Shown: piece by piece, positions 1-11,849 of the stretch
Position numbering within the stretch: position 1 is the stretch's first letter
Layout: each line of letters starts with the position of its first letter
Assembly: GCF_009389715.1 (NCBI RefSeq)
Contig: NW_024067695.1
Location: 372,001-436,000 of the forward strand
Origin: Phoenix dactylifera
Lineage: Eukaryota > Streptophyta > Magnoliopsida > Arecales > Arecaceae
Direction: 5' to 3'
Length of the DNA stretch: 64,000 nt
Position numbers and translations under genes: made by a program
Notes under the pieces: model-generated
The model's database searches: none
What the model was told of the DNA's origin: nothing
The model's input: only the letters and a program-made list of their open reading frames with translations

Positions 1-1111
1 AGGGAAAAAAGTACTAAACTAATGCTAACGCATTAAAGTACATGAAGAGACACGGCGGAGCGGATGAAAAAAATATTCTTTAGAGCAGTTAGTGTTGCAG
101 ACTTGATCAAAGGGCTCCCTTATGATAAATTTCGTGCTTAAGCTGGAAATTGATTGATAGTTATGTTTGCTTTATAAATGGTTGTTGAACGCCTTCCAAC
201 CGTAACAACCGAGCCCAGTGATTTCAACATCTTCAGTTTCGTTGCTTCTTATAATCTTTTAAGCTAATATGCATCGTGCTCCATCTATTGTGGTGTTAAA
301 CTATAGGTTTTGGACCCACCAGATATTATGAATTATGAATACTAAGAACGCTTTTTTTGCAAATAAATAAATAAATAAATAAAATCATTGTAAAGAATTA
401 TTTTGGGGTTGGCTATGTTCTTTTTTTATACCTTGCATTGGATTCTTCATATTTTTTTTTTCCAATTAGTCATTGCTAGTAGTTTTCAATTCCATCCTTG
501 TATTCTTTTTATGGACCCGACCCGACCCGATCCGATTTTCAACTAGGTTGGGTCCGGGTCAAAAATTAGGATCCGACTAAGAAACCGGATCGGATCGAGA
601 TCACTCAGAACCCGACCCCACCCGACCCGACCTTATCCATTTGCAGCCTTAGGAATCGGGAAGGAAGAGGACACCCAGCTGGGGTCTTCTTCCCCGTTTC
701 CTCCATGGGCCGAGCACAGGTCGGGCTGGGCCTGGCCTCTTCGAGCCGGCCCACGAGTCCCAATTTTTTTGTTTTTTGGGTTGTTACAATTTCCTTCACA
801 AATAAAACTTTATTACATTAGTACGAGTAGTTCTCGAAATAAAAATGCAATTAATAGCTAATCTTATCCAAATTCTGGTGGTATGTTAACCAAATATCAA
901 CAGATAGCTCCTTTTTCTCTGTCCAAATATTTCTGCAACGAACTTATTTCTCCCCAATATTTATCTCTCTCGCTCTAACAACCATAGCTTATCTAACTTA
1001 ATTCTATTTTAATTTTTAATTTTGATTTTAGTTTATTTAATATTATTAAATATTATTAAATATTTTACTACTAAATGGGTATTGATCGTGCTTGTGTGCT
1101 AGTCTCAACTA
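1..1111. other. AT-rich spacer, no gene seen
   Basis: No coding exon was recognised. The stretch holds an AAAT microsatellite at about 361-384 and a CCCGACC-type low-complexity block at about 515-640. That block is found on both strands and looks like a decayed repeat of the kind common in plant genomes. Short open frames here have biased composition and no family features. Confidence 0.6.
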
Positions 1112-2112
1112 GATCTGTTCATGGGCCGAATGGCTCGCCTGGGTCACTCAAGCCTAAACCATTTTGAATAGGTTTGGACTTGGATTTTAAGCCCCGTGGG
1201 ATGAGCCAGACTTGGGTTTAAGTCAGCCTGGCCCAAGTTTACCCAGAACTCGATCTTGCATAATATGAAATATATATATTATATTTGTATGTTCTAGCCT
1301 ACCTATAGGCCCAGTCGTCGACATGCAAAGATTTCTTACCTCCTTCCTCGTCTTCTTCACCCATGGACGCCCTCTCCACCCCCATTGCCTCCTCCATCTC
1401 GGCACCTTCCTATCATCCTCCAACCCTAGAGACCTCTCCAATCTTTTAAAGCCCCACTCCTGCCTAACCTCTCCACCGAGTCCAAACCACCCTGTCAAGC
1501 CCTCTCCTGCGTCCATCGTTCTGTCGCCATCGGCTACACCGCCGTCCGCAAAGGAGGCTCCTTCATGCGGTTGTCGATAAGGAGAAAGAAGAAGGGGGAG
1601 GCGGTGATGTTGGAGGTGGAAGGCGGCAAGTTTTATAAGCATGCGGTGGTGTTGGTGAGGATGCTGGTGAGGAAAGGGAAGTAGGGGATTGTTGGGGAGG
1701 TTGACTGAGGCGGAGAGGATCTACAATAAGCTAAGCGAGATGCGGGTGGTGGTGGTATCATCGAAAAGGAGGATGGAGAAGGTTGAGCTGCGGGGAATCA
1801 GCAGATGGGTGGCGAGAGTGAGCAGAGCGGCCCAAGTGCATGAGGATTCGATGATTATCGACACCAAGTTGTGCAAGGGTTCGAAGGCTCATCGTCTTTC
1901 TCCATGGTGCTTTTGTCGATGATTAGATCGGATCCGATTTGGGGAGGAGTGGGGGCACTTAGACCATCAGGAATCTCGAGTAAGCACCAGGCTCGGGCAT
2001 GTGAAGTCGGGCTGAAGGCTAGGGTGGGTAAGCCCAAGTCTGACTAATTATAGTTATACCTTGGGCCGAGCCCAGCTCGGTCCACCTTTTGGGCTCGGTC
2101 CACCTTTTGAAC
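1112..2112. other. Repeat-like block with decayed coding-like core
   Basis: The flanks at about 1112-1250 and 2030-2112 are rich in GGGCCGAG/CTCGG motifs typical of degraded plant repeats. Between them, about 1360-2020 is GC-richer and reads like an old coding region: several frames give runs of plausible protein, but stops and frame changes interrupt them. I could not name the family. It is either a captured or retroposed gene fragment inside a repeat, or a pseudogene. Confidence 0.3.
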
Positions 2113-2326
2113 AGGCTCACTTAAGTTTCCAATTTTTTAGTTTCCAAAATAATTCTTTACTAAATTTCTTCTTTAGAAATTTAAACCGAACTAAATTTCT
2201 ATAAAATAAATTCTTAACGATGGCCTTCGGCAGTCCCCAAGAAACCCTTCTTAGCTAGGGCATTTCTGGGAGTGCATTTGACTGTGAACGTTTACGAAAA
2301 GCTGGCCCGCTTCCATTCCCCGCCCG

Positions 2327-2500
2327 GGGTTGTATCTTTTGCGTTCGCAGGAGTCCGCCGTTGGATCGGCCAATGCACAGATCTCAAACCGATCCATACT
2401 GCATGATTCAACCATCAGCACAGCTCTCAAAGCAATCAGTTGATGATCTAACGGTGCATTTGCGCGTAGAAAGGAGAATCCTTCTTTGGCACGAAGCCAT
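2327..2500. mobile_element. MITE remnant, family also at 31.9 and 51.3 kb
   Basis: The left end reads GGGTTGTATCTTTTGCG, and the right part carries GAATCCTTCTTTGGCACGAAG. These correspond to the inverted termini (GGGTTGTATCTTTCGCGAG...) of the better-preserved copy at 51295-51494. The interior shares the 'GTTGGATC...CACAGATCTCAAA' segment with that copy. The extreme right terminus is lost. A Mutator-like origin is an inference from terminus style only. Confidence 0.45.
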
Positions 2501-4164
2501 GTATGTTGAAAGTTTTTTTTTTTTTTTTGCTTTGGCGGGCTTCTCATGCTATATACAAATACATATGGTTAAATCAAAAAACAAAAGATCAGGAAGTGCC
2601 TTAGGCAGCTTCTTTTTACTAGTCTACAAGGTGCTTTCAGAATAACGAGCTACATAAACGACTATCTAATCTACAGTATCGTTGGTCTCTCTAAAAACAT
2701 ATTTAGTTTGGAAGGTCTCACCATCTCTCACCATCATTCAAGTATCTCACCTCGGGCTCCCTGACCCAATTGATCACTGTGGCCTTCCCATATGCGCGAG
2801 GTTATCTATTTTCTGAAAATGCCAAAAGAGCTGCTTGGAATCCCTTCCTTCCTCGATCTCCCCGATCTTCCCCTAAAAACCCCCGACGCATCCCAAATAG
2901 GGTCGAATTATGCCTCCCCTGTCTCTATTGTTCTTCTCCAAATCCGTCGAGTGGATCGGGAAGCACGGCAGGCCTTAAAATCCTTAACTATGTCCATTGT
3001 TGGGGAGAAATTTATTTGATTTTTTTTCTTCTATTCTTGGATCCAGTGATCGAGTTTCTTTGGCAACTTCCTTTGCTGCAGAGGCTCCCAGTCTCGCCAA
3101 AAGATCGCATGGGTCGTTCAAGTGAAGCATCAGGTGAGATTCTCGGTTTCTTTAGAGCTAGAGAATTTCTTCTTTCACGTTATTTGGTCGTGTAGCCTAT
3201 TCAATTCTTTAAAGAGATTTCTTAATTTGGATTTTTGTTTGGATCTGTGAATGGTCTGAGCGATTCTTCAGTGTCATGGTTAAAGGAATAGAGCTGGAAT
3301 AGACCGGGATTCGAAATAATGATAGTCTGATGGGTTGTGAACTACTGGAGTTGAATGATGTTTTTTTGTTCTTTTTTTGTCATTTTGGGTCAAAAGATGA
3401 GTTTTTTGTGTCTAAGATTTCAGATAAAGATTCTTGCACTAGAATTTGTAGAACTCTGCTTTGGGTTACTTTTTCTATAATTTGTGGGTTTATCTATGAC
3501 ATATGATGGTCTACATGAGAACCTAAGCACTCGATGAGTAGTTAAAATCATAGGATGTATTATTAAACTCTATTTATATCATGGTACTCATTTTACCTTA
3601 CAGCCAAACAATTCCAGAATCCAAAAGTAATTCTGAAACTATGAATTTGTTCTTGTTTATCATTTTGTTACTCAAAATACTTTTGGATTTGTCACCCAAA
3701 CACACAGCAAATCACTTCTACAGTTTCAGAATTACTTTTGGACCTTGACAACCAAATGGTTTTAGAGCAAAAACTGCTTTGCCCAAAATCAGCTTTTAAT
3801 TTTATAGTCCTATGTTCTCCAAAGCTCGAATTCATAGTGATCTGTTCATCATAGACTTAAAGTTATATTGGATTAAATTCCATAATGTCCCCTCATTAGA
3901 TTTCTTCTCAGAGGTTTAAATCATAGTGAAATCTATTTAAAAAGATCTTAACATTGCTGGACTTTGAGTTTGAGAAAACTCACCTTGAGCTGGGATTTTT
4001 GTGATTATGCATGTAACAACTTAATAAGAGCTCCGTGTTCTTTGAAATTCAAATTTGACTTAGATCCAAACTCATGAATCAAGGTTCGTCAAAACCTAGA
4101 CTTGTATACATCAAGCCGATTGCTAACATTACGAAACATAAAACTATATCCATTTTGCACAACT
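2501..4164. other. Spacer upstream of the duplicated segment
   Basis: It begins with a T15 tract at about 2514-2528. The section 2770-3136 is less AT-rich, and its end resembles a splice donor (CATCAGGTGAGATT near 3130-3143), so it could be an untranslated 5' exon of the F-box gene downstream. That is only a possibility. No protein family was recognised. Confidence 0.35.
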
Positions 4165-4693
4165 ATGTATGAGGATCCAATGGAGATGGAGATGGATGCA
4201 CCGAAGTATCATATCATCAATAGTTTGAGAGTACCCTAGTTGCTTGCAGTTCCAGAAGTATCCCTTGTCCTCACTTTGGTGGTCAAAACTAAAAACACCC
4301 CTAAAACCTGAAAAAAGATTTTATCGTATGATTAATCTACTGATTATCTACCCACAAATCCGCCCACTTTCTTTTTCTCTGAATTCCTTCCTCCTAAATG
4401 AACTCTTCTAAGGCACTCCAATACTTATCATTATCTTTGTTACTTTTTTTTGATGACAGATTTTTCTCCTTTTAGTGTTTATGGAAGCATATGGATTGAA
4501 ACTATCTCATCAAGTTCTCTATGTCCTATGAGCTTTTGACTTCTTTTTATACAGATCAATATTATCATAGTTGTAGCCTTTGGTGTTGCTCCTTGGGGCA
4601 ATTGGATTTAACCGGGTTTGTATCTTTAGACTTGTCGAGAATCTTCCCCAAGTGATTAATTTTTACAAGTAGTAAATAATTTGTAGTTGTAGG

Positions 4694-4695
<2 letters not shown>

Positions 4696-4790
<95 letters not shown>

Positions 4791-4803
4791 GAGAGAGAGA
4801 GAG
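4696..4803. repeat. Compound (TA)n(GA)n microsatellite
   Basis: About 50 bp of TA repeat runs directly into about 58 bp of GA repeat with a few GATA interruptions. It is absent from the duplicated copy, where the matching point is near 12315. Confidence 0.95.
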
Positions 4804-5342
4804 TGATGGGGACATCAGAGCCGTTCGTCCAGACGATCGTGCCATCAGAGTCACTCACTCGCATTTGCACCAGGGATTGACATTATTTTGGCTGGGAAAT
4901 GATCTTGAGCGACCGGTTTGATTCAGGCCCAGATTGGATCCATTTGAGTCTGATTCATTTTTATTTTCTGCATTTTACTTTTGTTTGATCGAGTCAATTT
5001 GGTCATTTGCTTTTATTCAAGTCAATTTGGTCAGTTGTTTTGTTATTAGACAAGTCAATTGGCTTAGCTGTTAAGTTATGTAATTGGGTCGAGTGATTGG
5101 ATCGATTTTGGTATGTAATCAATTAATTGACTTAGTCAATTGATTGAGTTGATGTAAGGGTCCAAGCTTGGTATATAGTCAATTGATTGACCTGATGTAG
5201 GGCCTATATAAAGACCATCCCTTTCATGAATTAGGGCATTGAAGAATTGAATAAAATTAGCCTCTCTTTCTCCTCCTTCCTTCTCCTCTTCTTCTTCTTC
5301 CTCCTCTTTTCGTCTTCCTCTTCCTTCCCTATTCTCCCTACA
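4804..5342 (+). mobile_element. LTR-like segment, possible solo LTR
   Basis: The segment starts TGATGGGGAC and ends CCCTACA. It carries TATATAAA at 5205-5212 and an AATAAA about 40 bp later, then a pyrimidine-rich stretch. This is the usual order of promoter, transcript start and polyadenylation signal in plant LTRs. It is absent from the duplicated copy, so it arrived after the duplication. No target duplication could be confirmed because the left flank is a GA microsatellite, and no internal retroelement domain adjoins it. Confidence 0.4.
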
Positions 5343-5372
5343 ATGGTCCTCCATTAGAGAGAGGGGGAGAGT

Positions 5373-5761
5373 TGGACTTGGCTACATGAGTAGATCTCCA
5401 CCTAGATCTTGTCAGGTCTACATTAGACAAGAAGAGTCCCACATCGATAATCTGAGCCGTTGGATATGATCTACTATCTCTAAACTACTTACACCCCCAA
5501 AATCATGTAATTTAGACACTTTGAACCTATGCATCAAGTTTTCAAAGAAACATATATAATTTCATGTTATATTTAGATTGTCTTATTTTTTGACTAATTG
5601 TTGCATAGGCTAAGGATCTTCAAATCATATGATTTTTGGTATATAAGCAGTTTAGAAGTGGTAGATCATATTCGATGGCTCAGATTATCGATGTGGGACT
5701 ACTATTGTCCAATCCAGACCTGACTAGATCTGAATGAAGACTATAGAGTGTAGCCAAGTCT
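5373..5761. mobile_element. Foldback (long inverted repeat) element
   Basis: The left arm (about 5373-5555) and right arm (about 5595-5761) are imperfect reverse complements. The outer ends read TGGACTTGGCTAC on the left, and TAGACTTGGCTAC as the complement on the right. Inner matches include AGTCCCACATCGATAATCTGAG against CTCAGATTATCGATGTGGGACT, given here only as landmarks. The whole element could form a hairpin of roughly 190-bp arms. It is absent from the sister duplication. No coding capacity, so a non-autonomous element. Confidence 0.65.
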
Positions 5762-5850
5762 AGCTCTCTCTATATACTGTATATAGGTCATGCAAGAAAC
5801 ATAATATCATAAGTGAACTATGTTATTAGCATGTTCTGATATCCATGGAT

Positions 5851-5971
5851 CCTTTTTTACTAACAATTGTTAGCTCAATTGTTTAGCACCTCACCCCTAA
5901 GAGCTTACCCTTTAGCAGATTCCAGTCCAAGGTTCAAATCATGGGTGTTGTTTTAAAGAAAAAGGAAAGAC
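5851..5971 (+). mobile_element. tRNA-derived SINE with target duplication
   Basis: The insert is about 121 bp. It has an A-box-like TTAGCTCAATTGTTTAGC near 5870 and a B-box GGTTCAAATC at 5931-5940, the spacing of an internal RNA polymerase III promoter. An A-rich tail ends at 5971. It is flanked by the 10-bp direct repeat ATCCATGGAT at 5841-5850 and 5972-5981. The sister duplication has one copy of this 10-mer at 12407-12416 and no insert, so the empty site is visible within this window. Confidence 0.75.
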
Positions 5972-5981
5972 ATCCATGGAT

Positions 5982-8221
5982 ACTTCAATATTGTTGAATA
6001 TGAAAAGGTGAAGTAGAAAATGTCTTGGAGGAAGCCATATTATTTTTTTATTGAATCATCTCTCTTTACTACAACCTATATTATGCCCCTATCGTAGGGG
6101 CTAAGCAATCTCTACCACTACCATGAATCCTTTTTTCCTTAATTAAGTAGAAAATCCAACAAAGGCACCAGCAGAAATCTCCACTTCCAATTCCACCTGA
6201 CACCAATGAATCAGTGGAAAATAGAGTTATTAAACTTTGAGACCGTTCTGGACTCACTAACTTTCCAGGTTTGGTTTTACTAGCTAGATTTATGATTCAC
6301 GACAAGATAGGCTGTACATTGTAGGGTGAATTTATGGTCTGCAGTGTCCTTCAACTGTATAAGTTTTCATGACTTCCTAGTACTTGAGCATTGAGTAGCT
6401 GGTGAATATATAAAGGGTCCCTTTGCTACATAAATATTTTTTCCAGATGTGATGCAGATCATGTTTCACATTAAACAATATTATTATTTTTCCTCTTTTC
6501 ATCATATTTTTGATTTGATTAATTTCTCAATTAATTACTATGGCTTGTTTTAATCCATGAATGAATCTTATGTTACTCATGAAGGTTTGTTATCATCAAT
6601 GTACGTTCTAAGCCTCTGTGCAGGTTTAAGTGTTTTTAGTCCTCCTAATTTTCTTCCTTCCAATTCTCTTTTGGATGTACGCTTTATCTTTGTTATGAAA
6701 CTTTAGTAAAAGATAAAAGTCTTTCGTCATTCTCCTAAGATTAACGTTATACGCCATCTACATAGAGAATTCAGCTGATCTAGTGACTGATGTTTCAATT
6801 CCTCGATAAGCAAAACCAGTTTTGCTGATTATAGTTTTCATTTATGTCCATTGTTTGAAAATATTTTTGCTGTTTCATCGATGGTTTGCCATACTAAAAC
6901 CTCTTTAGTATTTCTATCTTTTAGCTTCTTCAATTCTTTGATCATATTCTCAATAATGATGAGCACCAATCTCAAAAATGCACAGGAAGAGAGTCATTAG
7001 GCTTCTATCTTGTGCTGTTTGGTTTAATCAAGATGGTCTACTTAGGTTTAATGCTCTTTTCTTCTAAGTAATTTTTTTTTGAATGAAATATTAATGCTCT
7101 TGTTATGTCCATTTTCTTCACCTGTTCATGTAAGTTCTATGCCGTAATCTTCAATGAAAATTTTCTTCTCTATTTTCTTAGAAAATCCTACAATTTTCTT
7201 GCCATGAATACCATATATAACCTTTGACCACTAGTCTGAACAGGGTAGTTTTGCAATCTTTGCTTATTTTTTTCAGTAATGAAATCATTTTTTGTTTCTA
7301 TGATTTTTTTTGCAATGCATATGGTGCTGCATTTGGGTTAAAGTAAGATTCAATTCAAGCTTAAAAAAAATAAGGAATAGTCATGAGCACTGTGCCTACA
7401 ATAACTTATCCATATTGCGATCCATGAGCAACAAGATTATTTTGGACTTTGTCCCATGGGCAAAGAAAGCATTCCATATTGCAGTCTAACTTCCATGCTG
7501 ATTTCAAGTTCATCAGCTCTTCCTTCAAATTCTCTCAAGTGCCATGCCTTCGTGTTCTCATGTTCTCATCTATCACATGATTATGAGAAGATTCGTCATC
7601 ACAACAGATTAAACTCTAAACCATCATGCACTCTACTGCTAGTTGCAAGCTGTATGCTCTACAATGGTTTCATTTATTTTCTCAAAAGTTATAAAATGGT
7701 CTCATTCCTTGAGTCCTCGAAAGGATTCACTATTAAATTCACTGTGTGGACACATCTGTCTCAAGGTAATATCTTAAATTGCTAAGCTAATATCTTAAAT
7801 TGTTTCAACCTAACCTCTCCCAAGGTGCTCAAAGGAGAAGTTTAATGTCGTAAGCAATAGTTTCTTAAATTTTCTTTATTTCTGTGTGATTTAGCTGTGT
7901 TGTGATCAGATGATATGTAGTGAAAATAGCACCCGAAGAAGAAGAAGAAATTCTTCTTCTTCTCCTTCTCCTTCTTCTTCTTCTTCTTCCCTCTCTTCCT
8001 TTTTAGTGCATCATGCTCCCAGGAAATAGATGCAGTTGGAAGGTTAATATCCTATGGGTCACTAATTGGATGACTTTTTATTATGCAGGTCTTGCTCTAT
8101 CAACTTTTTGTTCTTCAAGAAATAGTGTCTTCGAAATTCAGTAAGAGTTCAGAGCTTGCTAGAGGTTTGCACTTTCAACTCACCTTTGAAACCTCGAAAA
8201 GGTAAGAGAACTAATCTAAGC
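5982..8221. other. Upstream region of the F-box gene
   Basis: Non-coding, AT-rich, and conserved in part with 12418-16214. A GAA/TTC microsatellite lies at about 7933-7990. A splice-acceptor-like TTTTATTATGCAG ends at about 8088, and the same feature occurs at the matching place in the other copy (about 16079). The F-box mRNA may therefore have a spliced 5' leader. No other gene was recognised. Confidence 0.5.
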
Positions 8222-9505
8222 ATGGCTGGAGAGAATAGCAGAATTAAAATGAGGCTTCCTCGTGACATCCTGTTCAGCATCCTTAGAAGACTGCCCCTAA
8301 AATCTGTGCTTCGGTTTTGCTGTGTATCAAAGTATTGGTTCAATGTGATAATGGACCCAGATTTCAGGAACCTCCACTTCTTCCAATCACCAACCGAGCC
8401 CACAGCACTAATCTTGTCGCAACGTAAGTTGTTGAGGGAGAATGTAATCAGCATGAATCTCCTCAACCTAAAGGATCATAAAGTCCATGTAAGTGACAAT
8501 GCCATTAGTCATATGGTTGGCTCCCATTCATTCAACCTAGTAGGGACATGCAATGGCTTGCTCTGTTTCACTTCCTTCGATCAAGGGGAGTCTATATGTG
8601 TCGGCAATCCTATCACCAGGGAACTTGTCACTCTACCAAAACCATCTAGAACTGCATCTCCTGAACCATGCACACTGGTATATGGGTTTGGGTTTGATTG
8701 TTTGACAAAAAAATATAAGGTTGTTCGCATTTTCCATCCGACACTTTCCATTCCAGAAAGTTTCAGATTCGGGAATTTGGAAACTCGCATGACAGCCGAG
8801 GTGTACACCTTGGGTGCAACTGGTTCTTGGAAAGCAGTGCAAGGCTTCGATCGTCCTCCCTTTGGCCAGCCAGTATTTGCTAATGGAGCTGTACATTGGG
8901 TGGTTCATCCTCGCTTTGCGCTAGGACGTGAGAATGACAAAATCATATCTTTTGATATCAGCAAAGATGAATTTACGGCCACACGACACCCCAAATTTGT
9001 GTCAACATTCAGCATCGCTGAGCTGAGAGGATGTCTATCTGTGGTAGCAGATATCATGTCGATTCTTATAAAGGTATGGATGCTAAAGGACCATGTAACA
9101 AATCATTGGGAACAGGAGTACATATTCCCTATAAATAATCCCAGTTCTCTTGATCGGAGATTTCCTAGGCTGATATCCATTTATGAACAAAATGAAGTGC
9201 TGCTAATTTGGCTTCAGGATGGTCTTTACTCATATGAGCGTAGGACTTTGCGTCGGAAGATGTTGAAGATATCAGGGTTCCCTACATGGTTGGATTGGGA
9301 GGTTTGCAGTGGTTTTAGGGGAAGCTTGGTGCCTCCTGGGGCTTATTGTGATAATGGAGGTGGCGAGAATGATGCAGCTTATTTTGTCAGCAACATGGAA
9401 CTTTACTCGAGGCCTGTTAGTGCTCTAGTTTGTGAGCAGGAGAATGTTGGTAGGTCTCAAGCCCTTGTTACATGTTTTACTAAGAATCGCATGTTGGTGG
9501 ATTAA
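8222..9505 (+). CDS. F-box protein with F-box-associated (FBA) domain
   Basis: The product is predicted to be a substrate receptor of an SCF-type (SKP1-cullin-F-box) ubiquitin ligase; its target is unknown. The protein is 427 residues, a usual length for plant F-box/FBA proteins of the CPR1/At3g06240 type. The F-box spans about residues 11-50, with LPRDILFSILRRLPLKSVLR followed by F-C-V-S-K-W. The FBA region starts at about 107, with the family hallmarks GTCNGLLCF (109-116) and YGFGFD..TKKYKVV (154-168), and runs to about 330. Start: the first in-frame ATG, and its context (CTAAGCATGGCT) is conserved in the duplicated copy. The coding region is a single exon with no stop or frameshift, while its tandem copy at 16215 is broken. 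There is no evidence of transposon origin. Confidence 0.9.
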   Translation: MAGENSRIKMRLPRDILFSILRRLPLKSVLRFCCVSKYWFNVIMDPDFRNLHFFQSPTEPTALILSQRKLLRENVISMNLLNLKDHKVHVSDNAISHMVGSHSFNLVGTCNGLLCFTSFDQGESICVGNPITRELVTLPKPSRTASPEPCTLVYGFGFDCLTKKYKVVRIFHPTLSIPESFRFGNLETRMTAEVYTLGATGSWKAVQGFDRPPFGQPVFANGAVHWVVHPRFALGRENDKIISFDISKDEFTATRHPKFVSTFSIAELRGCLSVVADIMSILIKVWMLKDHVTNHWEQEYIFPINNPSSLDRRFPRLISIYEQNEVLLIWLQDGLYSYERRTLRRKMLKISGFPTWLDWEVCSGFRGSLVPPGAYCDNGGGENDAAYFVSNMELYSRPVSALVCEQENVGRSQALVTCFTKNRMLVD

Positions 9506-9920
9506 GTTAGCTCTACTTCTTCATAATTTATACTGCAAAACCTTGTTAAGTGCTGGGAAAACAAGTTCCCCCGTGGGCTTCCTTTTTCAGTGATAACATC
9601 CTCTACATGTTTGAAATATCTCCTCTTGAGGATATACATGTTCAAAATATTAAATCGTGCATATATATTTGCCACCGTTTTGCTAGAAAAGAAGTATTGA
9701 ATCTTGCAGGTTACCATACCTTGATATATTAATTTCAAGTCAGTTTTAGATTAATCATTTTCTCTGGCAAACTTTTTCATCATATGGTGTTCACATCAAC
9801 AATGGGTTTATGATTGATGCTGGCCAGTTTCAGATTGCATGTATGCATGTGTATTTCTCGCTAATGACTGAATTTCAGAAGGTGGGCACTTGAAGCTCTG
9901 GTACTAAAGCTGTCCACAAG

Positions 9921-11849
9921 TTTGAGCTCTAATTTTCTACTAGAATACAACTTTGAATTCCACTTCTTATGGAGGGACGGTGCGTGGAAGCATGTACGTG
10001 TGAGTACGGAATGGTGTGTTACGCCTCGAGATCATGTAATTTATTTAGATCTATTTGATAAATTACTTGTACAATTGCACATACGAATACACGTAGAGTC
10101 CAAATATTGACTATCACATAGTTTAAATCTTAAAAACAAGATTTATAATAAAATAATTTTTCTATTTTTAAGTAGTCTGAGTTCATTTCGAGCAACTAAT
10201 TTAATCTAGATCAAACCATTATACTTTACCATATATTAGATGTCAGCACATCAGTGCAAAAGTTAATTTCATCTGGCAGCCCTTTTATCTTTCGAGCGAG
10301 GGAGGGAGATCCATCCATATCCTAATTATGCAAGTACTAATTATTCTCATAATATAGTTACTATGAGAGCTTCATAGTGTATGATTTTCTTGTTATAAAT
10401 ACTTATTTTCGTTTACCCGATTGGCCTTTTTGGTTTATGGGGTGACTAGCAAGAATTATATTTGCTTATGATTCCATCCTGGAGGAAGGGATGTTACCAT
10501 TGCGTTTCTTAAAAGAAATTATTGCATTTGCTTTTTACAAGGCAACTCGCATAACAGTTAGTATGGAATTACAACGAAATTGTTATCAAAATTTGCTTTC
10601 CCTTATTGAGGGTTATACCAAGAATTCCAAAATTAGGACGGTAAATCTAATTGTCATTTCAAAAAAACACAAATACAAAAAGTATAATAAAAAGCCCTAC
10701 AATAATACATTGAAGTGGCAAAACATTGATGAGGTATTCAAAGAAGCAATACTTCTAAGTGGGTGATGACTCTAAAACCATTAAAGTTTCTTTGGACTTT
10801 CGACATGGGTTTCTCATATGAGGATTCAGAACAATCCACAACTACTGAAAACCATCCTTTCCTTCTTATCTTTTGCATTTTTATCTCTGCAAATTCTAAA
10901 CTTGAGCTCCGTGGACTCGGACTCTCTTATAGCTGAAAGGTAAAGATAACCATCCATTACTTTACATGGTCGCCCCTATTGAACAGAGATGTTCATTTTC
11001 TCATGTATGTTTAATAAGTCACTAATCAAATAATGATATTCTGTCATGTGCATGTTAGGCTTGTGTTTGGGGGTTTTATACCCTACTCAAACCCACATAA
11101 ATTACTTGATTCTTTTTTTTTTTTTGCTAAGGAAATTACTTGTTTCATTGCATGCATAAATATATATACAAACATGCATGCAAACAAACAAACAAACATA
11201 CATACATACATAGATATATATACTCAAAAATAATATATATACACATACGCACACATGCATACTTACATATGTACATATTATAATATTAATTTTATTTATA
11301 TAATTTTTTCATTGAAAAATAAAAGTTAATTGCATGTTAGAATATGTTTGTGTATTTGTACTTGTCATTATGTTATCTTTTCAAATTTTAGTCCACCATT
11401 GTTATATATAATTAACCATCAAATGCTCGTTGTTTGTGATTTAAATTTTGGAGCATATATTGAATTTCTTAAAAACTTTTAAAGCATGGAACAAAAGCCA
11501 GGGGCTAAATCTAAGCAGGGACCGCGCTGGATTTAGTAAATCCCGGACCTGACGAGACCCAAGCCATGCCATCCCTATGTATGGCCCGTGTCTCCAGGAT
11601 CTCTCGCTTTGTCTGGAGCTCATCCCCTTCGCAACTCTTTCCCTCCTTCCTCCGGGTTTATGCCGATGTCGTCTTCACTTGTTCGACTCCGGTTATGGGA
11701 GCTCCGCCAACCCCCACCCCTCCGCCGGATTCTTCCGCGGCGGCATCGCCAACTCGGGGCTCGAAGATTGTGAGTTTTGGGTTTGAAGAGGAATCGATCA
11801 GCGACATGCGCCGTAGTTTCAAACTTTCTATTTATGCGCACCTTATGAA
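9921..11849. other. Spacer between the two duplicated segments
   Basis: AT-rich, with AAAC/CATA and TA microsatellites at about 11165-11260 and a T12 tract at about 11111. At 11695-11958 there is an open frame of 87 codons in a GC-richer patch. It begins MGAPPTPTPPPDSS, matches no family I know and has no partner in the left copy, so I do not call it a gene. Confidence 0.5.

Larger units (their letters stand above)
4165..9920. repeat. Tandem segmental duplication, left copy
   Basis: This segment aligns in order with 11850-17845. Matching landmarks include GAGGATCC..GGAGAT at 4170 and 11852, GGGGCTAAGCAATCT at about 6100 and 12530, AATTTTCTTCTCTATTTTCTTAGAAAAT near 7160 and 14348 (quoted as start points only), and the F-box coding region with its 3' flank to GAAGCTCTGGT/CTGATGCTCTGGT. 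The left copy has gained about 1.1 kb at roughly 4695-5790 and a SINE at 5851, and it keeps an intact F-box gene. Boundaries are approximate because homology fades gradually. Confidence 0.8.

Noticed and set aside
2770-3195. Open frame of about 140 codons
   Set aside because: Runs across a probable splice-donor-like site, no family features, and two overlapping frames of similar quality. Not supported as a gene.
5841-5981. tRNA gene suggested by the A and B boxes
   Set aside because: No cloverleaf with an acceptor stem could be formed. The A-rich tail and flanking direct repeats identify a SINE instead.
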